DNA of 64,000 nt from NCBI RefSeq assembly GCF_000170755.1, contig NZ_ABCK01000015.1, positions 1 to 64,000 of the forward strand. The letters run 5' to 3'. How positions within the stretch are numbered: position 1 is the first letter of the stretch; each line of letters begins with the position of its first letter. Positions 15,177 through 23,691 of the stretch are shown in pieces. The notes below the pieces were generated by a model, which worked only from the letters and a program-made list of their open reading frames with translations, searched no databases and was not told where the DNA came from. This DNA is from Lentisphaera araneosa HTCC2155. Lineage in GTDB: Bacteria; Verrucomicrobiota; Lentisphaeria; Lentisphaerales; Lentisphaeraceae. Position numbers and translations under genes: made by a program.

Positions 15177-17141
15177 TTAGATTATTCGATCGTTACCACC
15201 ATCAACGGGAACTTGTGCTCCAGTTGTTTTACTGAAGAGTGGTCCCACCATGGCGGTACACATTTCAGCAATGTTGGCTGATTTGATTTCTGTTTTGAGT
15301 AGGTTGCGAGTTTTGTATTCCTCAATCGTCATGCCGTAGCGCTCTGCTGAACGAGCCAAGGCTTCTGGCGTCCACAGATCCGTATCGAAAACTGCATCGG
15401 GATGAATGACGTTGACGCGAATACCATTTGGTGCTAACTCAAGTGAGAGTACGCGGGCTAATTGAGTTAAACCTGCTTTGGAAACTGAGTAAGCAGCTGC
15501 GCCTGGTCCAGGTGCCCCCACATTGCGTGATCCCACAAAGAGTACTGCGGGTTCAATACCGAGTTTTAAGTAAGGTGCGGCATATTTCACGAGCAATTGA
15601 TTCGCCGTGAGGTTGATACGAAGTGTGGCATCCCATTTATTGGAATCAAGATCTTCGACGTATTCACCCGCAGTAAAAATACCTGCGTTGCAAATAATGA
15701 GATCGAGACCGCCAAAAGTGGCCACAGTTTTTTCCACAACCGCTTTGAGTTGATCTTCCTTACCAATATCACAAACGAGGCCAAGTGAACTTGCACTCGT
15801 GAATGACTCAATACTTGGTGAAATATCAATGCCGACAACCAAAGCACCATGACTCATGAGGTCTTCGGCACATTTACGGCCAATACCTGCTGCGGCACCC
15901 GTTACGATGGCAACTTGACCCTGAAGCATGGGTTTAGAACCACCCTTTTTGAGTTTGCGTTGCTCGAGTTCCCAGTACTCAATCTCGAAGAGATCTTTTT
16001 CGCTTACGGGACTCCAACCACCAAGTGCTTCCGCATCTTGAATGCCATTGGCTGTGTGGCCGGCAATATCGCTAATCTGACCCGCTTCTTTAGTATTGAC
16101 GCCAAAACTCAAGATACCTTGACCTTTCCAGACGCCCCAACGAGGTGCTGGATCTAAGATGGTGTGTTCTGCACCCGCATTGCGAGCAAAGTAAGCTTCG
16201 TGATCAGCTTTAAAGCTTTCAAGTGCCTGCGTTGAATCATCACCAATAATCACTGGTGTACGCTTGGTGCGAATACTATGATCAGGAGTGAGTGTTCCAC
16301 GTGTCGCAATTGAATTCACATCTGAACGATTTGAGAAACCGACCGCTTCTTTAGATTGATTAACTTTTATGGTCACAGCTGAACCGCGTAGATCGGAAAC
16401 TGTTTTTCTAATTTTTGCTAATTCGAGTAAGTTGAGCTCGCCAGCAGATGACTCCTGTCGAGCCTCTTGACGCTTTTCTAAAATAAGCTTTTCCGCTTTA
16501 TCCACGGCTTCGATATGCAACTCGTAAGATTCCTTTGCGTCATCCGCAAAAGTAAAGAGTCCGTGCCCAATGAGAATCACACCCTTTTTACCTTCGAGAA
16601 GTCCATCTTTAACGACCTTATCGAATTGTTTAGCTAGATCAAAACCTGGCATAACATAGGGAAGTATAAGGAGTTCGGGGAATAAATCCTCGAGTTGATC
16701 TCTATAATCATCGCTATTAGAGACAACAACAATCGCATCAGCGTGACTGTGATCCACATACTTAAAGGGGATACAGGCATGCACTAAAGTTTCGATTGAA
16801 CCATTTGGTGCAGCTGGATCAAGCAAAGCTAAACGCAATTGCTTCACCATTTCCACATCACTGAGTTCAGGCATGGCCGCGAGCTGTAAACATTCTTTCT
16901 GACGTTCAGGTGAAAAACCGGCTTTCTCGATTGTCTTGAGATCCCAGCCACTGCCTTTGATATAGAGCACTTCGACTTCATTGCCAAAAATATCTTTTTG
17001 AGTGGATTTCACCGAGGTATTACCCCCTCCGTGAAGTACGAGATCTTCGCTTTGCCCAAGAAGGCGCGAAGTATAGACTCGCATAGCTAGGTCATCATCG
17101 GCAAACTTTGCAGCTTCTTGATCGTTCCAAAGACTTTTCAT
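15177..17141 (-). CDS. Bifunctional aldolase/short-chain dehydrogenase
   Basis: A 654-residue fusion. The N-terminal class II aldolase domain (about 1-390) has SEDLVLHGGGNTSVK, LYIKGSGWDLKTIE and YVDHSHADAIVV with metal-binding His. The C-terminal SDR domain (about 405-654) has the nucleotide-binding VAIVTGAAAGIGRKCAE, ICNAGIF, and the catalytic Y-x3-K in AAYSVSKAGL. The layout matches YuxG/RhaD-ADH proteins, which cleave a ketose 1-phosphate such as rhamnulose-1-P and reduce or oxidise the resulting aldehyde. It is slightly shorter than typical members. It lies 2 bp from the isomerase gene upstream, so co-transcription is clear. The substrate is unproven. Confidence 0.9.
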   Translation of the reverse strand: MKSLWNDQEAAKFADDDLAMRVYTSRLLGQSEDLVLHGGGNTSVKSTQKDIFGNEVEVLYIKGSGWDLKTIEKAGFSPERQKECLQLAAMPELSDVEMVKQLRLALLDPAAPNGSIETLVHACIPFKYVDHSHADAIVVVSNSDDYRDQLEDLFPELLILPYVMPGFDLAKQFDKVVKDGLLEGKKGVILIGHGLFTFADDAKESYELHIEAVDKAEKLILEKRQEARQESSAGELNLLELAKIRKTVSDLRGSAVTIKVNQSKEAVGFSNRSDVNSIATRGTLTPDHSIRTKRTPVIIGDDSTQALESFKADHEAYFARNAGAEHTILDPAPRWGVWKGQGILSFGVNTKEAGQISDIAGHTANGIQDAEALGGWSPVSEKDLFEIEYWELEQRKLKKGGSKPMLQGQVAIVTGAAAGIGRKCAEDLMSHGALVVGIDISPSIESFTSASSLGLVCDIGKEDQLKAVVEKTVATFGGLDLIICNAGIFTAGEYVEDLDSNKWDATLRINLTANQLLVKYAAPYLKLGIEPAVLFVGSRNVGAPGPGAAAYSVSKAGLTQLARVLSLELAPNGIRVNVIHPDAVFDTDLWTPEALARSAERYGMTIEEYKTRNLLKTEIKSANIAEMCTAMVGPLFSKTTGAQVPVDGGNDRII

Positions 17142-17143
17142 AT

Positions 17144-17983
17144 TTATCCTTTGCTAATAGGCTCTAGAACCTTCTTGGTGTACTCACCACATTCTAGAGT
17201 CACTTGATCCGGTTCATTTACAGAACGCTCACATTCATCTTCCACAATGATCCAACCTTCGTAATTCGTATCAACGAGATCTTGTGTAAGAGTTTTGAAA
17301 TCAATGATACCCTCGCCCATGAGTGCCCAAGACTTATCCTCGTGCATATCTTTGTAGTGAACGTGATTGATGATTGCACGGTGGTCGCGCATCATTTGCA
17401 CTGGATCCATACCAGTGTAAGCCATGTGGCCAACATCAGGCGTCCAGCCTAAAACTTTTGCGTCGAGCATAGGAAGAAGACGGTCGTAATCCGACTGAGT
17501 ACGCCAGATTGAAGCTTCAGGTGAATTCGGGTGATAAGAACACTTAATGCCCTTGGCAACTGCACGACGAGAAATTTCGTTGATGCAAGAAATGAGGTTA
17601 TCTTGACGCTCAATGAGATCTTTTTCATCACGTGTTGTGGGCATCTGACAAAGCATCATGACGGCATTTGGGAAAAATTCAGCGAGGAAGTCAATGAGCT
17701 TATCAGCTGCTTCTCTTTCTGCAGCAGTTTCCTCTGGGCTGAGCCAATCATCGAGAAGTACAACTGAAGAAAGTTCGATGTCCGCAGCATTCATTTCGTC
17801 TTGGAGTACTTTTCCATCATAGGAACTGTACATAAATTTGTCGATGGGCTCGAAACCTTCGAAACCTGCCTGACCACAAATCTTTGCCATGTGACCAATT
17901 TTATCCGTATAAGGCTCATCTGGGTTGATACAACCAGCCATAACCCATGCGTAATGTTCGCTTGCTATTTTTATCTTGCTCAT
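17144..17983 (-). CDS. Sugar phosphate isomerase/epimerase (TIM barrel)
   Basis: A 279-residue AP_endonuc_2-type barrel. Signature stretches are AGFEGFEPIDKF, AKGIKCSYHPNSPEAS, VLGWTPDVGHMAYTGMD (Asp/His), NHVHYKDMHED and GWIIVEDECERS (metal-binding Glu). It resembles IolE/IolI-like isomerases or dehydratases acting on inosose or keto-sugars. An SD AAGGAAATAAATT precedes the ATG. It sits between the hydrolase and the aldolase/dehydrogenase gene with gaps of 2-3 bp and so belongs to the same transcript. Confidence 0.85.
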   Translation of the reverse strand: MSKIKIASEHYAWVMAGCINPDEPYTDKIGHMAKICGQAGFEGFEPIDKFMYSSYDGKVLQDEMNAADIELSSVVLLDDWLSPEETAAEREAADKLIDFLAEFFPNAVMMLCQMPTTRDEKDLIERQDNLISCINEISRRAVAKGIKCSYHPNSPEASIWRTQSDYDRLLPMLDAKVLGWTPDVGHMAYTGMDPVQMMRDHRAIINHVHYKDMHEDKSWALMGEGIIDFKTLTQDLVDTNYEGWIIVEDECERSVNEPDQVTLECGEYTKKVLEPISKG

Positions 17984-17986
17984 AAT

Positions 17987-18790
17987 TTATTTCCTTATTA
18001 ATGAATGTTTTAACATAAATTCTGTTGTGTCACGATTGAAGTCTTCGAGGACTTCCCAGTGGTGTGCGTGACCTGTACCTGGATAAATTTTCAGTTCTGA
18101 GCCCTCAATAAGCTGATTAAGCTGCTGAGAAAATTTAACCGGTGTAAAAATATCTTGATCACCTACTGTGATAAGTGTGGGAAATTGGCTGAGAGCCGAA
18201 ACTCGATCGACGGCATCGTGCCCCATGCAAGCATCTGCTTGTGCCAAGAAAGCGTGAAGCTCCATGTAGTTTTCATGGGCCGTTTCCTGTCCTTCCACAA
18301 GTGCCTCCTGGCATTCAGGTATAGTAAAGAAAGGCGGGGCAAAAATCCAAAGCTGAAGAAGCTTCATGAAATCTGCGGGATTCGCAATCTTTCTCATATC
18401 TTTAAAGTGGTCGAAAACCTGTAAAGCATAAGGGTCACATTTGGCCCAGCTACTAATAATCACTAATGATTGGATCAACTCTGGGTGAGCTAGAGCTAAC
18501 TCCTGAGCAATGATGCCGCCCATAGAAATACCAGCAACATGACATTTACCTAAGTTTAATTCTTTTATTAAAGCCGCTGTATCATCTGCCATCATGCGGC
18601 TAGTGTAAGGACCTTCTGGTTTGGGCGAATCACCCGCACCGCGATTATCCACGATGATACATTTAAAATGTTTCTCATACTCAAGTACGTGATCTTCCCA
18701 AAAAGCACCACGAGCGCTGAGCCCCATTATTAAGACTAATGGCTCACCTTCGCCACGGATTTCATAGGCTAATTTCACATCGTTACTCAT
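17987..18790 (-). CDS. Alpha/beta hydrolase (enol-lactonase-like)
   Basis: A 267-residue alpha/beta hydrolase with oxyanion stretch LVLIMGLSARGAFW, IVDNRGAGDSPKP, nucleophile elbow AGISMGGIIAQ (Ser about 96), Asp in VGDQDIFTP and His in GTGHAHHWE. The pattern resembles 3-oxoadipate enol-lactonase (PcaD)-type hydrolases, so a lactone or ester substrate is reasonable. It is the first gene of the minus-strand operon, 169 bp from the divergent PAS-AraC regulator, whose promoter gap contains two inverted repeats. Confidence 0.88.
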   Translation of the reverse strand: MSNDVKLAYEIRGEGEPLVLIMGLSARGAFWEDHVLEYEKHFKCIIVDNRGAGDSPKPEGPYTSRMMADDTAALIKELNLGKCHVAGISMGGIIAQELALAHPELIQSLVIISSWAKCDPYALQVFDHFKDMRKIANPADFMKLLQLWIFAPPFFTIPECQEALVEGQETAHENYMELHAFLAQADACMGHDAVDRVSALSQFPTLITVGDQDIFTPVKFSQQLNQLIEGSELKIYPGTGHAHHWEVLEDFNRDTTEFMLKHSLIRK

Positions 18791-18856
18791 TTCTTTTATT
18801 CTCCTAATTTTAGAACTTGATTAAGTTTAAATTCAGGATGGCAAAAGAGATATAAT

Positions 18857-18918
18857 ACGATTTCCAATTTTTATAACAAAATCGTCAAACTACATATTTA
18901 AGGCTTGTTATGTAACAA
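18857..18918. promoter_or_regulatory. Two inverted repeats in the divergent promoter gap
   Basis: ACGATTT (18857-18863) pairs with AAATCGT (18879-18885), and TTGTTA-TG-TAACAA lies at 18905-18918. A further TAACAA half-site occurs inside the first repeat. They lie between the hydrolase operon and the AraC-type gene and are candidates for AraC binding. Their role is inferred from position only. Confidence 0.5.
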
Positions 18919-18959
18919 ATTAGGCAATATATATAAGAGCATAAACAAAGGAATAAATT

Positions 18960-19700
18960 ATGAACAATAATATTGTTTACCTAGAAGGTTTTTATAATGA
19001 AAACGACTGCCAAACCCCGAGTAATCTATTAACTGACCAGATGGATTCCTTTTATTTCGTCAAGGATTTAAAAGGTATTTTTGTCTGTGTCGACAAAAGT
19101 CTTCTCAAGCACTTTCACATGCAATCAAGCAGCGACATCATTGGCAAGTCCGATTTCGATGTTCAACGTCATGACTTGGCCACTAAACATAGAGAAGATG
19201 ACCAAATCATTATAGAAAGTGGACAAACTTTCCCGAGTAAAATTGAACTCGTTGGCGACGGCAAAGGCAATGTTAAATGGTTTCAAACAACCAAGGCTCC
19301 CCTATACAATAGAAAAGGCGAGATCATTGGCGTCGAGGGTCTATCTCGCGATATTAAGATGACAAAAGAAAGTATTGAGCCCTATAGTGAATTTAAAAAT
19401 ACGATTACTTATCTTCAGAAAAACTTTAAAGGTTCAGTAAACATCAAAGAACTTGCTTATCAAAACGCTATGAGTGTGAGTACCTTTGAGCGCAAATTCA
19501 AAAAACACTTTGCTTGCAGCCCCAGTCAGTTCATCAAAAAATTGCGTATTGATCACGCCTGTGACTTACTTAATTTAAACTACGATATAGCCGAAATTGC
19601 CCTCAAGTGCGGCTTCTGTGACCAGAGCTACTTCAGTAAAGAATTCAAAAAAGTCATGAAGATGACTCCAAGACAATTTAAGGTCAACTGTAAGAATTAG
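18960..19700 (+). CDS. PAS-AraC family transcriptional regulator
   Basis: A 246-residue regulator. The PAS sensor domain (about 25-135) has FYFVKDLKGIFVCVDKS, DIIGKSDFDV and the PAC-like end EIIGVEGLSRDI. The C-terminal AraC/XylS HTH domain (about 145-246) has VNIKELAYQNAMSVSTFERKFK and IAEIALKCGFCDQSYFSKEFKK. An SD AAAGGAATAAATT precedes the ATG. It is divergent from the eight-gene sugar operon and just upstream of the intradiol dioxygenase gene; it probably regulates one or both in response to a small ligand bound by PAS. Confidence 0.92.
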   Translation: MNNNIVYLEGFYNENDCQTPSNLLTDQMDSFYFVKDLKGIFVCVDKSLLKHFHMQSSSDIIGKSDFDVQRHDLATKHREDDQIIIESGQTFPSKIELVGDGKGNVKWFQTTKAPLYNRKGEIIGVEGLSRDIKMTKESIEPYSEFKNTITYLQKNFKGSVNIKELAYQNAMSVSTFERKFKKHFACSPSQFIKKLRIDHACDLLNLNYDIAEIALKCGFCDQSYFSKEFKKVMKMTPRQFKVNCKN

Positions 19701-19752
19701 TTTTTTTCTTGCGATATAGAGACATATAGTTAAACAAAAAAGAGAGTAACTT

Positions 19753-20376
19753 ATGTCGAACCGTCGTCGTTTTATGAAAATGGCTTCCCTCGGAAGCCTA
19801 TTTGCTTTTGGTGCTAAAGCTCAACAAATCCCTAGTCCTACACAAATTGAGGGCCCCTTTTATCCCACCTACGAACAAAAAGATAAAGACTTTGACCTGA
19901 CTAAATTTAAAGGAAGTCAACAATCTGCCAAGGGAACTATTATTGAAGTTTTTGGTCGCGTTCTCGACCTCCAAGGCAAGCCCATTGAAAATGCCACAGT
20001 CGATCTTTGGCAAGCTAATGCCGCAGGGCGCTACCGTCACCCCCACGATGATAATAACGCACCTTTAGACCCCAATTTTCAGGGTTGGTCGATTGTTCCC
20101 AGCGGAAAAAAGGGTGAATTTAAGTTCAAAACCATCCTACCAGGCGCCTACCCGATTGGCAAAAAGCGTTTGCGACCACCGCACATTCACTTCAAGGTCT
20201 CAAAAAAGGATTATCACGAGCTCACGACTCAGATGTATTTCCCCGGGCAAGACTTAAATAAGAAAGACAACTTATTGCAAAGGCTCAGCAAAAAAGAACA
20301 AGACTTATTGATTGCTAAAAAGATTGAAGGAAAGATTCCACGCTACGAGTTCAGCATCTACCTGAAAGAAGTGTAG
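19753..20376 (+). CDS. Exported intradiol ring-cleavage dioxygenase-like protein
   Basis: A 207-residue protein with a twin-arginine signal (SNRRRFMKMASLGSLFAFGAKA). The dioxygenase fold follows: IEGPFYP, GRVLDLQGKPIENATVDLWQ, Fe-ligand Tyr in AGRYRHPHD and PGAYPIG, Fe-ligand His pair in RPPHIHFKV, then LTTQMYFPGQ. All four Fe(III) ligands of catechol/protocatechuate dioxygenases are present, so it may cleave catecholic aromatics outside the cytoplasm. It lies 52 bp behind the PAS-AraC gene. A link with the enol-lactonase-like hydrolase across the promoter is possible but unproven. Confidence 0.88.
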   Translation: MSNRRRFMKMASLGSLFAFGAKAQQIPSPTQIEGPFYPTYEQKDKDFDLTKFKGSQQSAKGTIIEVFGRVLDLQGKPIENATVDLWQANAAGRYRHPHDDNNAPLDPNFQGWSIVPSGKKGEFKFKTILPGAYPIGKKRLRPPHIHFKVSKKDYHELTTQMYFPGQDLNKKDNLLQRLSKKEQDLLIAKKIEGKIPRYEFSIYLKEV

Positions 20377-20422
20377 GTCATTTGAAGGGGGGTATGAAAG
20401 GGGAGATTCAATTTTCTTTCTG

Positions 20423-20494
20423 CTACCCGACCTGGACTTGAACCAAGAATGAGAGGATCAAAACCTCCTGTGTTACCAATTACACCATCGGGTA
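20423..20494 (-). tRNA. tRNA-Gln (UUG), copy 3 of the transcript
   Basis: A 72-base cloverleaf with acceptor TACCCGA/TCGGGTA, anticodon loop TTTTGAT (anticodon TTG) and discriminator G. It is identical to the copies at 20510 and 20595. CCA is not encoded. Confidence 0.93.
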
Positions 20495-20509
20495 ATAAAG
20501 AAAAGTAAG

Positions 20510-20581
20510 CTACCCGACCTGGACTTGAACCAAGAATGAGAGGATCAAAACCTCCTGTGTTACCAATTACACCATCGGGTA
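20510..20581 (-). tRNA. tRNA-Gln (UUG), copy 2
   Basis: Identical to its neighbours. The spacers between copies are 15 and 13 bp, so the three are probably one transcript read leftwards. Confidence 0.93.
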
Positions 20582-20594
20582 AAAATTTGTACAG

Positions 20595-20666
20595 CTACCC
20601 GACCTGGACTTGAACCAAGAATGAGAGGATCAAAACCTCCTGTGTTACCAATTACACCATCGGGTA
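20595..20666 (-). tRNA. tRNA-Gln (UUG), copy 1
   Basis: First of the three identical copies in transcription order, with the same anticodon loop TTTTGAT and acceptor stem. Confidence 0.93.
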
Positions 20667-20803
20667 TGCTGAACGGATTGAAACATAATCAAGGTCAAAA
20701 ATATTTCCACTGGATAACAAGCAAAATTTTCACTTTTCTTAAGGATAAAAACAAATCTTAGATTAGATTGCACAAATTAATAATTTTTTACGGTAGCCCT
20801 CAC

Positions 20804-21532
20804 ATGTCTTTCAGCTTATTTGTTAACGGCGAAACTGACTCCATCATCATTGAAAGCAGCGATTCTACTTTCCAGAGTTCTTCGCACGAGGCTTTATCTC
20901 AGATGCTTGGCAGTGCTAGTTTTTCGGTCAAAGAAGCCGATCGAGGCTTCCAATTTGAAATCCAAGATAGCGAAGCCCAGCTGGAAGACGAAGTAATTAA
21001 AGCAAACTCAACTACCGCTCTCCCGAGTGGTCGCGAGCTGAAAATTGGCACACTCACAATCATTGCTTCAATCAACTCCACACGTGCTGAAGTTTCGGGT
21101 AAAGAAGATGTAAAATCGTGGACTGCTCGCTCCTTGATTGCTTTAATCATTCTTTTTGAAATACTCTTCATTACTGTGCTTCCCTCAACTTTCACTGGCG
21201 AAGAAAATTTCCAACGCGAGTACCTATTGGAAGAAATAAGCGAAGAACTCGACATACTTCGCAGACGTGTTCAAAGTGACCTGAAAGGGCACAGTAAAAA
21301 AAGCTCTATGAAAAGTGGCATACTAAAAGATATTAAAGAGGCATTAGATGGCATCGCCAACGATCTACGTCTCAACCCCAAGGCTTTTAGCTTAACAGAT
21401 CTCGAGAGCACAAGCCAAAACCTAGCTGCCTGCAATAAGCTACTCAACCGCCTGAGTTACTCACCAGTAGTTAACGAGGGAAACATTAGCATTAACAAAC
21501 AAGCCCTACTGGACCAAGCCTTCACTGAATGA
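20804..21532 (+). CDS. Membrane-anchored protein with N-terminal beta-rich domain (hypothetical)
   Basis: About 242 residues from the ATG of MSFSLFVNG; an upstream TTG start in frame is less likely. The N-terminal 100 residues are beta-rich, with GRELKIGTLTI as in FHA-like or similar sandwich domains, but the family is not recognised. One membrane segment follows (SLIALIILFEILFITVLPS, about 106-124), then a charged helical region likely to form a coiled coil (EEISEELDILRRRVQSDL). Its stop overlaps the start of the lytic transglycosylase gene by 4 bp, so it may work with it at the cell wall; that is inference from linkage. Confidence 0.7.
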   Translation: MSFSLFVNGETDSIIIESSDSTFQSSSHEALSQMLGSASFSVKEADRGFQFEIQDSEAQLEDEVIKANSTTALPSGRELKIGTLTIIASINSTRAEVSGKEDVKSWTARSLIALIILFEILFITVLPSTFTGEENFQREYLLEEISEELDILRRRVQSDLKGHSKKSSMKSGILKDIKEALDGIANDLRLNPKAFSLTDLESTSQNLAACNKLLNRLSYSPVVNEGNISINKQALLDQAFTE

Positions 21533-22068
21533 GAAAAATCATTTTTATTAGCTTGATTATCAGCTTAAGTATCGTCGCCTACCTCAACCGAAACCGTAGC
21601 AGCGACCTCTACGACAAAACGATTCACAAGGCTTCTCAAAGACATCAAGTCCCCTTTTCTTTAATCAAAGCCGTTATTCGCAAAGAAAGTAGCTTTGTCG
21701 CTCGCCAAAAAGGTGCCGCAGGCGAATACGGCCTCATGCAAATTATGCCTATTGCCGCCGATGAATGGGCCCGTCTAAGCAAAAGGCAAAAATTAAAATA
21801 CTACGATATCCTACTCGACCCAGAGATTAATATCGATATAGGAACCTACCTCTTATCAGTTAATCTCAAGCGATGGAGAAAGTACGACGACGCGACTGCT
21901 TTAGCCCTAGCAGAATACAACGCAGGCTTAGGCAATGTTCGCAAGGAAAACTGGGCGCCAGAAAAATATGACGAAAAAGTATTGGAAAGAATCACTTTTC
22001 CCATGACGAAAAAATATGTAAGTGATATACTTCTATATAGAACTGAATATTTGGAGCAAGACCAATGA
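21529..22068 (+). CDS. Lytic transglycosylase (SLT domain)
   Basis: A 179-residue protein: N-terminal signal anchor (IIFISLIISLSIVAYL), then the SLT domain with HQVPFSLIKAVIRKESSF (catalytic Glu in KES), GEYGLMQIMP and ALAEYNAGLGNV, the three classic goose-type lysozyme/Slt70 motifs. It cleaves peptidoglycan glycan strands with formation of anhydro-muramic ends, in the periplasm. It is short and consists of little more than the catalytic domain. It overlaps both neighbours by 4 bp (ATGA), showing translational coupling. Confidence 0.93.
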   Translation: MRKIIFISLIISLSIVAYLNRNRSSDLYDKTIHKASQRHQVPFSLIKAVIRKESSFVARQKGAAGEYGLMQIMPIAADEWARLSKRQKLKYYDILLDPEINIDIGTYLLSVNLKRWRKYDDATALALAEYNAGLGNVRKENWAPEKYDEKVLERITFPMTKKYVSDILLYRTEYLEQDQ

Positions 22069-22895
22069 GCGAAAAAGAAGCTCTCTTAAAACTTTTAGAA
22101 GACGAAGATCCGAAAATTGCGACCATCGCAATTGGCAAGCTCCTGCAGTATGGACCTGACATTTTCCCCGCCTTACGTGGCTTACAGGAGTCGGCAAACC
22201 CCCTACTTCGCAAACGCGTCCACCAAATCGAGGCTATTCTAGAGAAGAAAATCAATTTTTCCCATTTCATTGAACGCATCGAAAAGGACGAAATTCTGAT
22301 TTGGGAAGACCTCATCTACCTCAACTCGATCTATTACCCCGACCTCAAACCCTCTGAGCTACAAAGTTCAATGGAGGAAGCGTACAAAAATCTGAGCGCC
22401 GCGGAGTTCAATACTAAGGCCTTGTGTAATTACATGAAGGACAAAAACTATTACGTCCCCAAAAACGACATTCTCGATTCTGGCATTAACCTTATCAGTA
22501 GCGTGCTTATCAATGGTGAAGGCAGCCCACTCATGCTTTGCATCATTTCCCAACTCTGGGGAACGCGTTTTTCATGGCCTTTTCAAATTGTCCTCCACAA
22601 GGGACATCATTGCCTCATTGACAAAAACAAGATGCTGATTGAACCCGCCAATAATTGGAAGTGTTCTTTGATTGATGAAAAAATCAAAGCTCACCCCTGC
22701 ACAGAAAAAGGGCTTATCTTGACTGTCATTGCGAACCTTTACTTATCCGCTTTAGTTGAAGGTCAACTCAAGATCCTCCATACTCTATCGACTCTCATGT
22801 CAAAAATCAGCAAGACCGAACTCGCTGACTTCCCTTTCCCCATTGGTAAAGAAAATGAAAACACTTTAAGCACAAACCAAAATGAATCCTGCTGA
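22065..22895 (+). CDS. SirB1-like transglutaminase-core protein
   Basis: A 276-residue protein. The N-terminal helices look HEAT-like (EDPKIATIAIGKLLQYGPDIFPALRG). A Transglut_core2 region follows (about 90-200): YLNSIYYPDL, ALCNYMKDKNYYVPKNDI, INLISSVLINGEGSPLMLCIISQLW and FQIVLHKGHHCLI, similar to the SirB1/YchA family. The usual catalytic Cys position of transglutaminases appears replaced (GEGSPLMLC), as is common in SirB1 proteins. Function is unknown. It overlaps the transglycosylase before it by 4 bp and trpC after it by 14 bp. Confidence 0.75.
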   Translation: MSEKEALLKLLEDEDPKIATIAIGKLLQYGPDIFPALRGLQESANPLLRKRVHQIEAILEKKINFSHFIERIEKDEILIWEDLIYLNSIYYPDLKPSELQSSMEEAYKNLSAAEFNTKALCNYMKDKNYYVPKNDILDSGINLISSVLINGEGSPLMLCIISQLWGTRFSWPFQIVLHKGHHCLIDKNKMLIEPANNWKCSLIDEKIKAHPCTEKGLILTVIANLYLSALVEGQLKILHTLSTLMSKISKTELADFPFPIGKENENTLSTNQNESC

Positions 22896-23664
22896 CATCC
22901 TCAAAAAAATCATTGCTACAAAACATATCGAAATCAAAAACCAAGAGAGTCAAAGAGACGCCCTTAAAAAAGCAGCTTACGAAGCTGGCCCGACTACAAA
23001 AGACTTTGCTCAAGCGCTGCAAGTCAACAGTGGCCTTGCCGTCATTGCCGAAGTTAAGAAAGCCTCACCTTCTGCAGGAGTGATCTCTGCCGATTTCGAT
23101 CCCGTCAAAACAGCAAAAAACTATCAAACACTTGGAGCTGCAGCGATTTCAGTCTTAACTGACAAGGATTACTTTCAGGGTTCGATTGATTACCTCAAGC
23201 AAATTCGCCAAGAAGTCGAATTGCCACTGCTGCGCAAAGATTTCATTATTGATGAATTACAAATTCACGAAGCTCGCGTCGCGGGCGCCGACACCTTTTT
23301 ATTGATTGCCGCAGTTTTGACTGAGGATGAGATGCGCAACTTCCTTGCTATCGGTAGAGAATTTGCCATGGAAGCCCTTGTGGAAATCCACGATGAAGAA
23401 GAAGCTCACAAAGCCTTAGCGGCGGGCGCAAAGATTATCGGGGTCAACAATCGCGACCTCCGCAACTTCACAACTGACTTAAGCCTCACCGGTAAACTCG
23501 CTAAATTTATACCAGAAGATAAAATTCTTGTTGGCGAGAGTGGCATAAAAACTGGAAAAGATAGTCGCCAACTCCTAGATTGTGGCTGTTCCGCAATTTT
23601 AGTCGGCGAATCACTCATGCGAGATCCGCAAAAATTTAAAGAACTCCAAGCAGGCCAAGCTTAA
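22882..23664 (+). CDS. trpC: Indole-3-glycerol phosphate synthase
   Basis: A 260-residue TIM barrel that closes the indole ring of CdRP in tryptophan synthesis. Signatures: VIAEVKKASPSAGVI (phosphate/CdRP binding and catalytic Lys), AISVLTDKDYFQGS, PLLRKDFIIDELQIHEARVAGAD (catalytic Lys, Glu), ALVEIHDEEEA, IIGVNNRDLRNF and LVGESGI. Length is normal and all key residues are present. No other trp gene is in the window. It overlaps the SirB1-like gene by 14 bp and is followed 27 bp later by the debranching enzyme. Confidence 0.96.
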   Translation: MNPADILKKIIATKHIEIKNQESQRDALKKAAYEAGPTTKDFAQALQVNSGLAVIAEVKKASPSAGVISADFDPVKTAKNYQTLGAAAISVLTDKDYFQGSIDYLKQIRQEVELPLLRKDFIIDELQIHEARVAGADTFLLIAAVLTEDEMRNFLAIGREFAMEALVEIHDEEEAHKALAAGAKIIGVNNRDLRNFTTDLSLTGKLAKFIPEDKILVGESGIKTGKDSRQLLDCGCSAILVGESLMRDPQKFKELQAGQA

Positions 23665-23691
23665 AAACACAATAATTTCGAGGGTAGAAAA

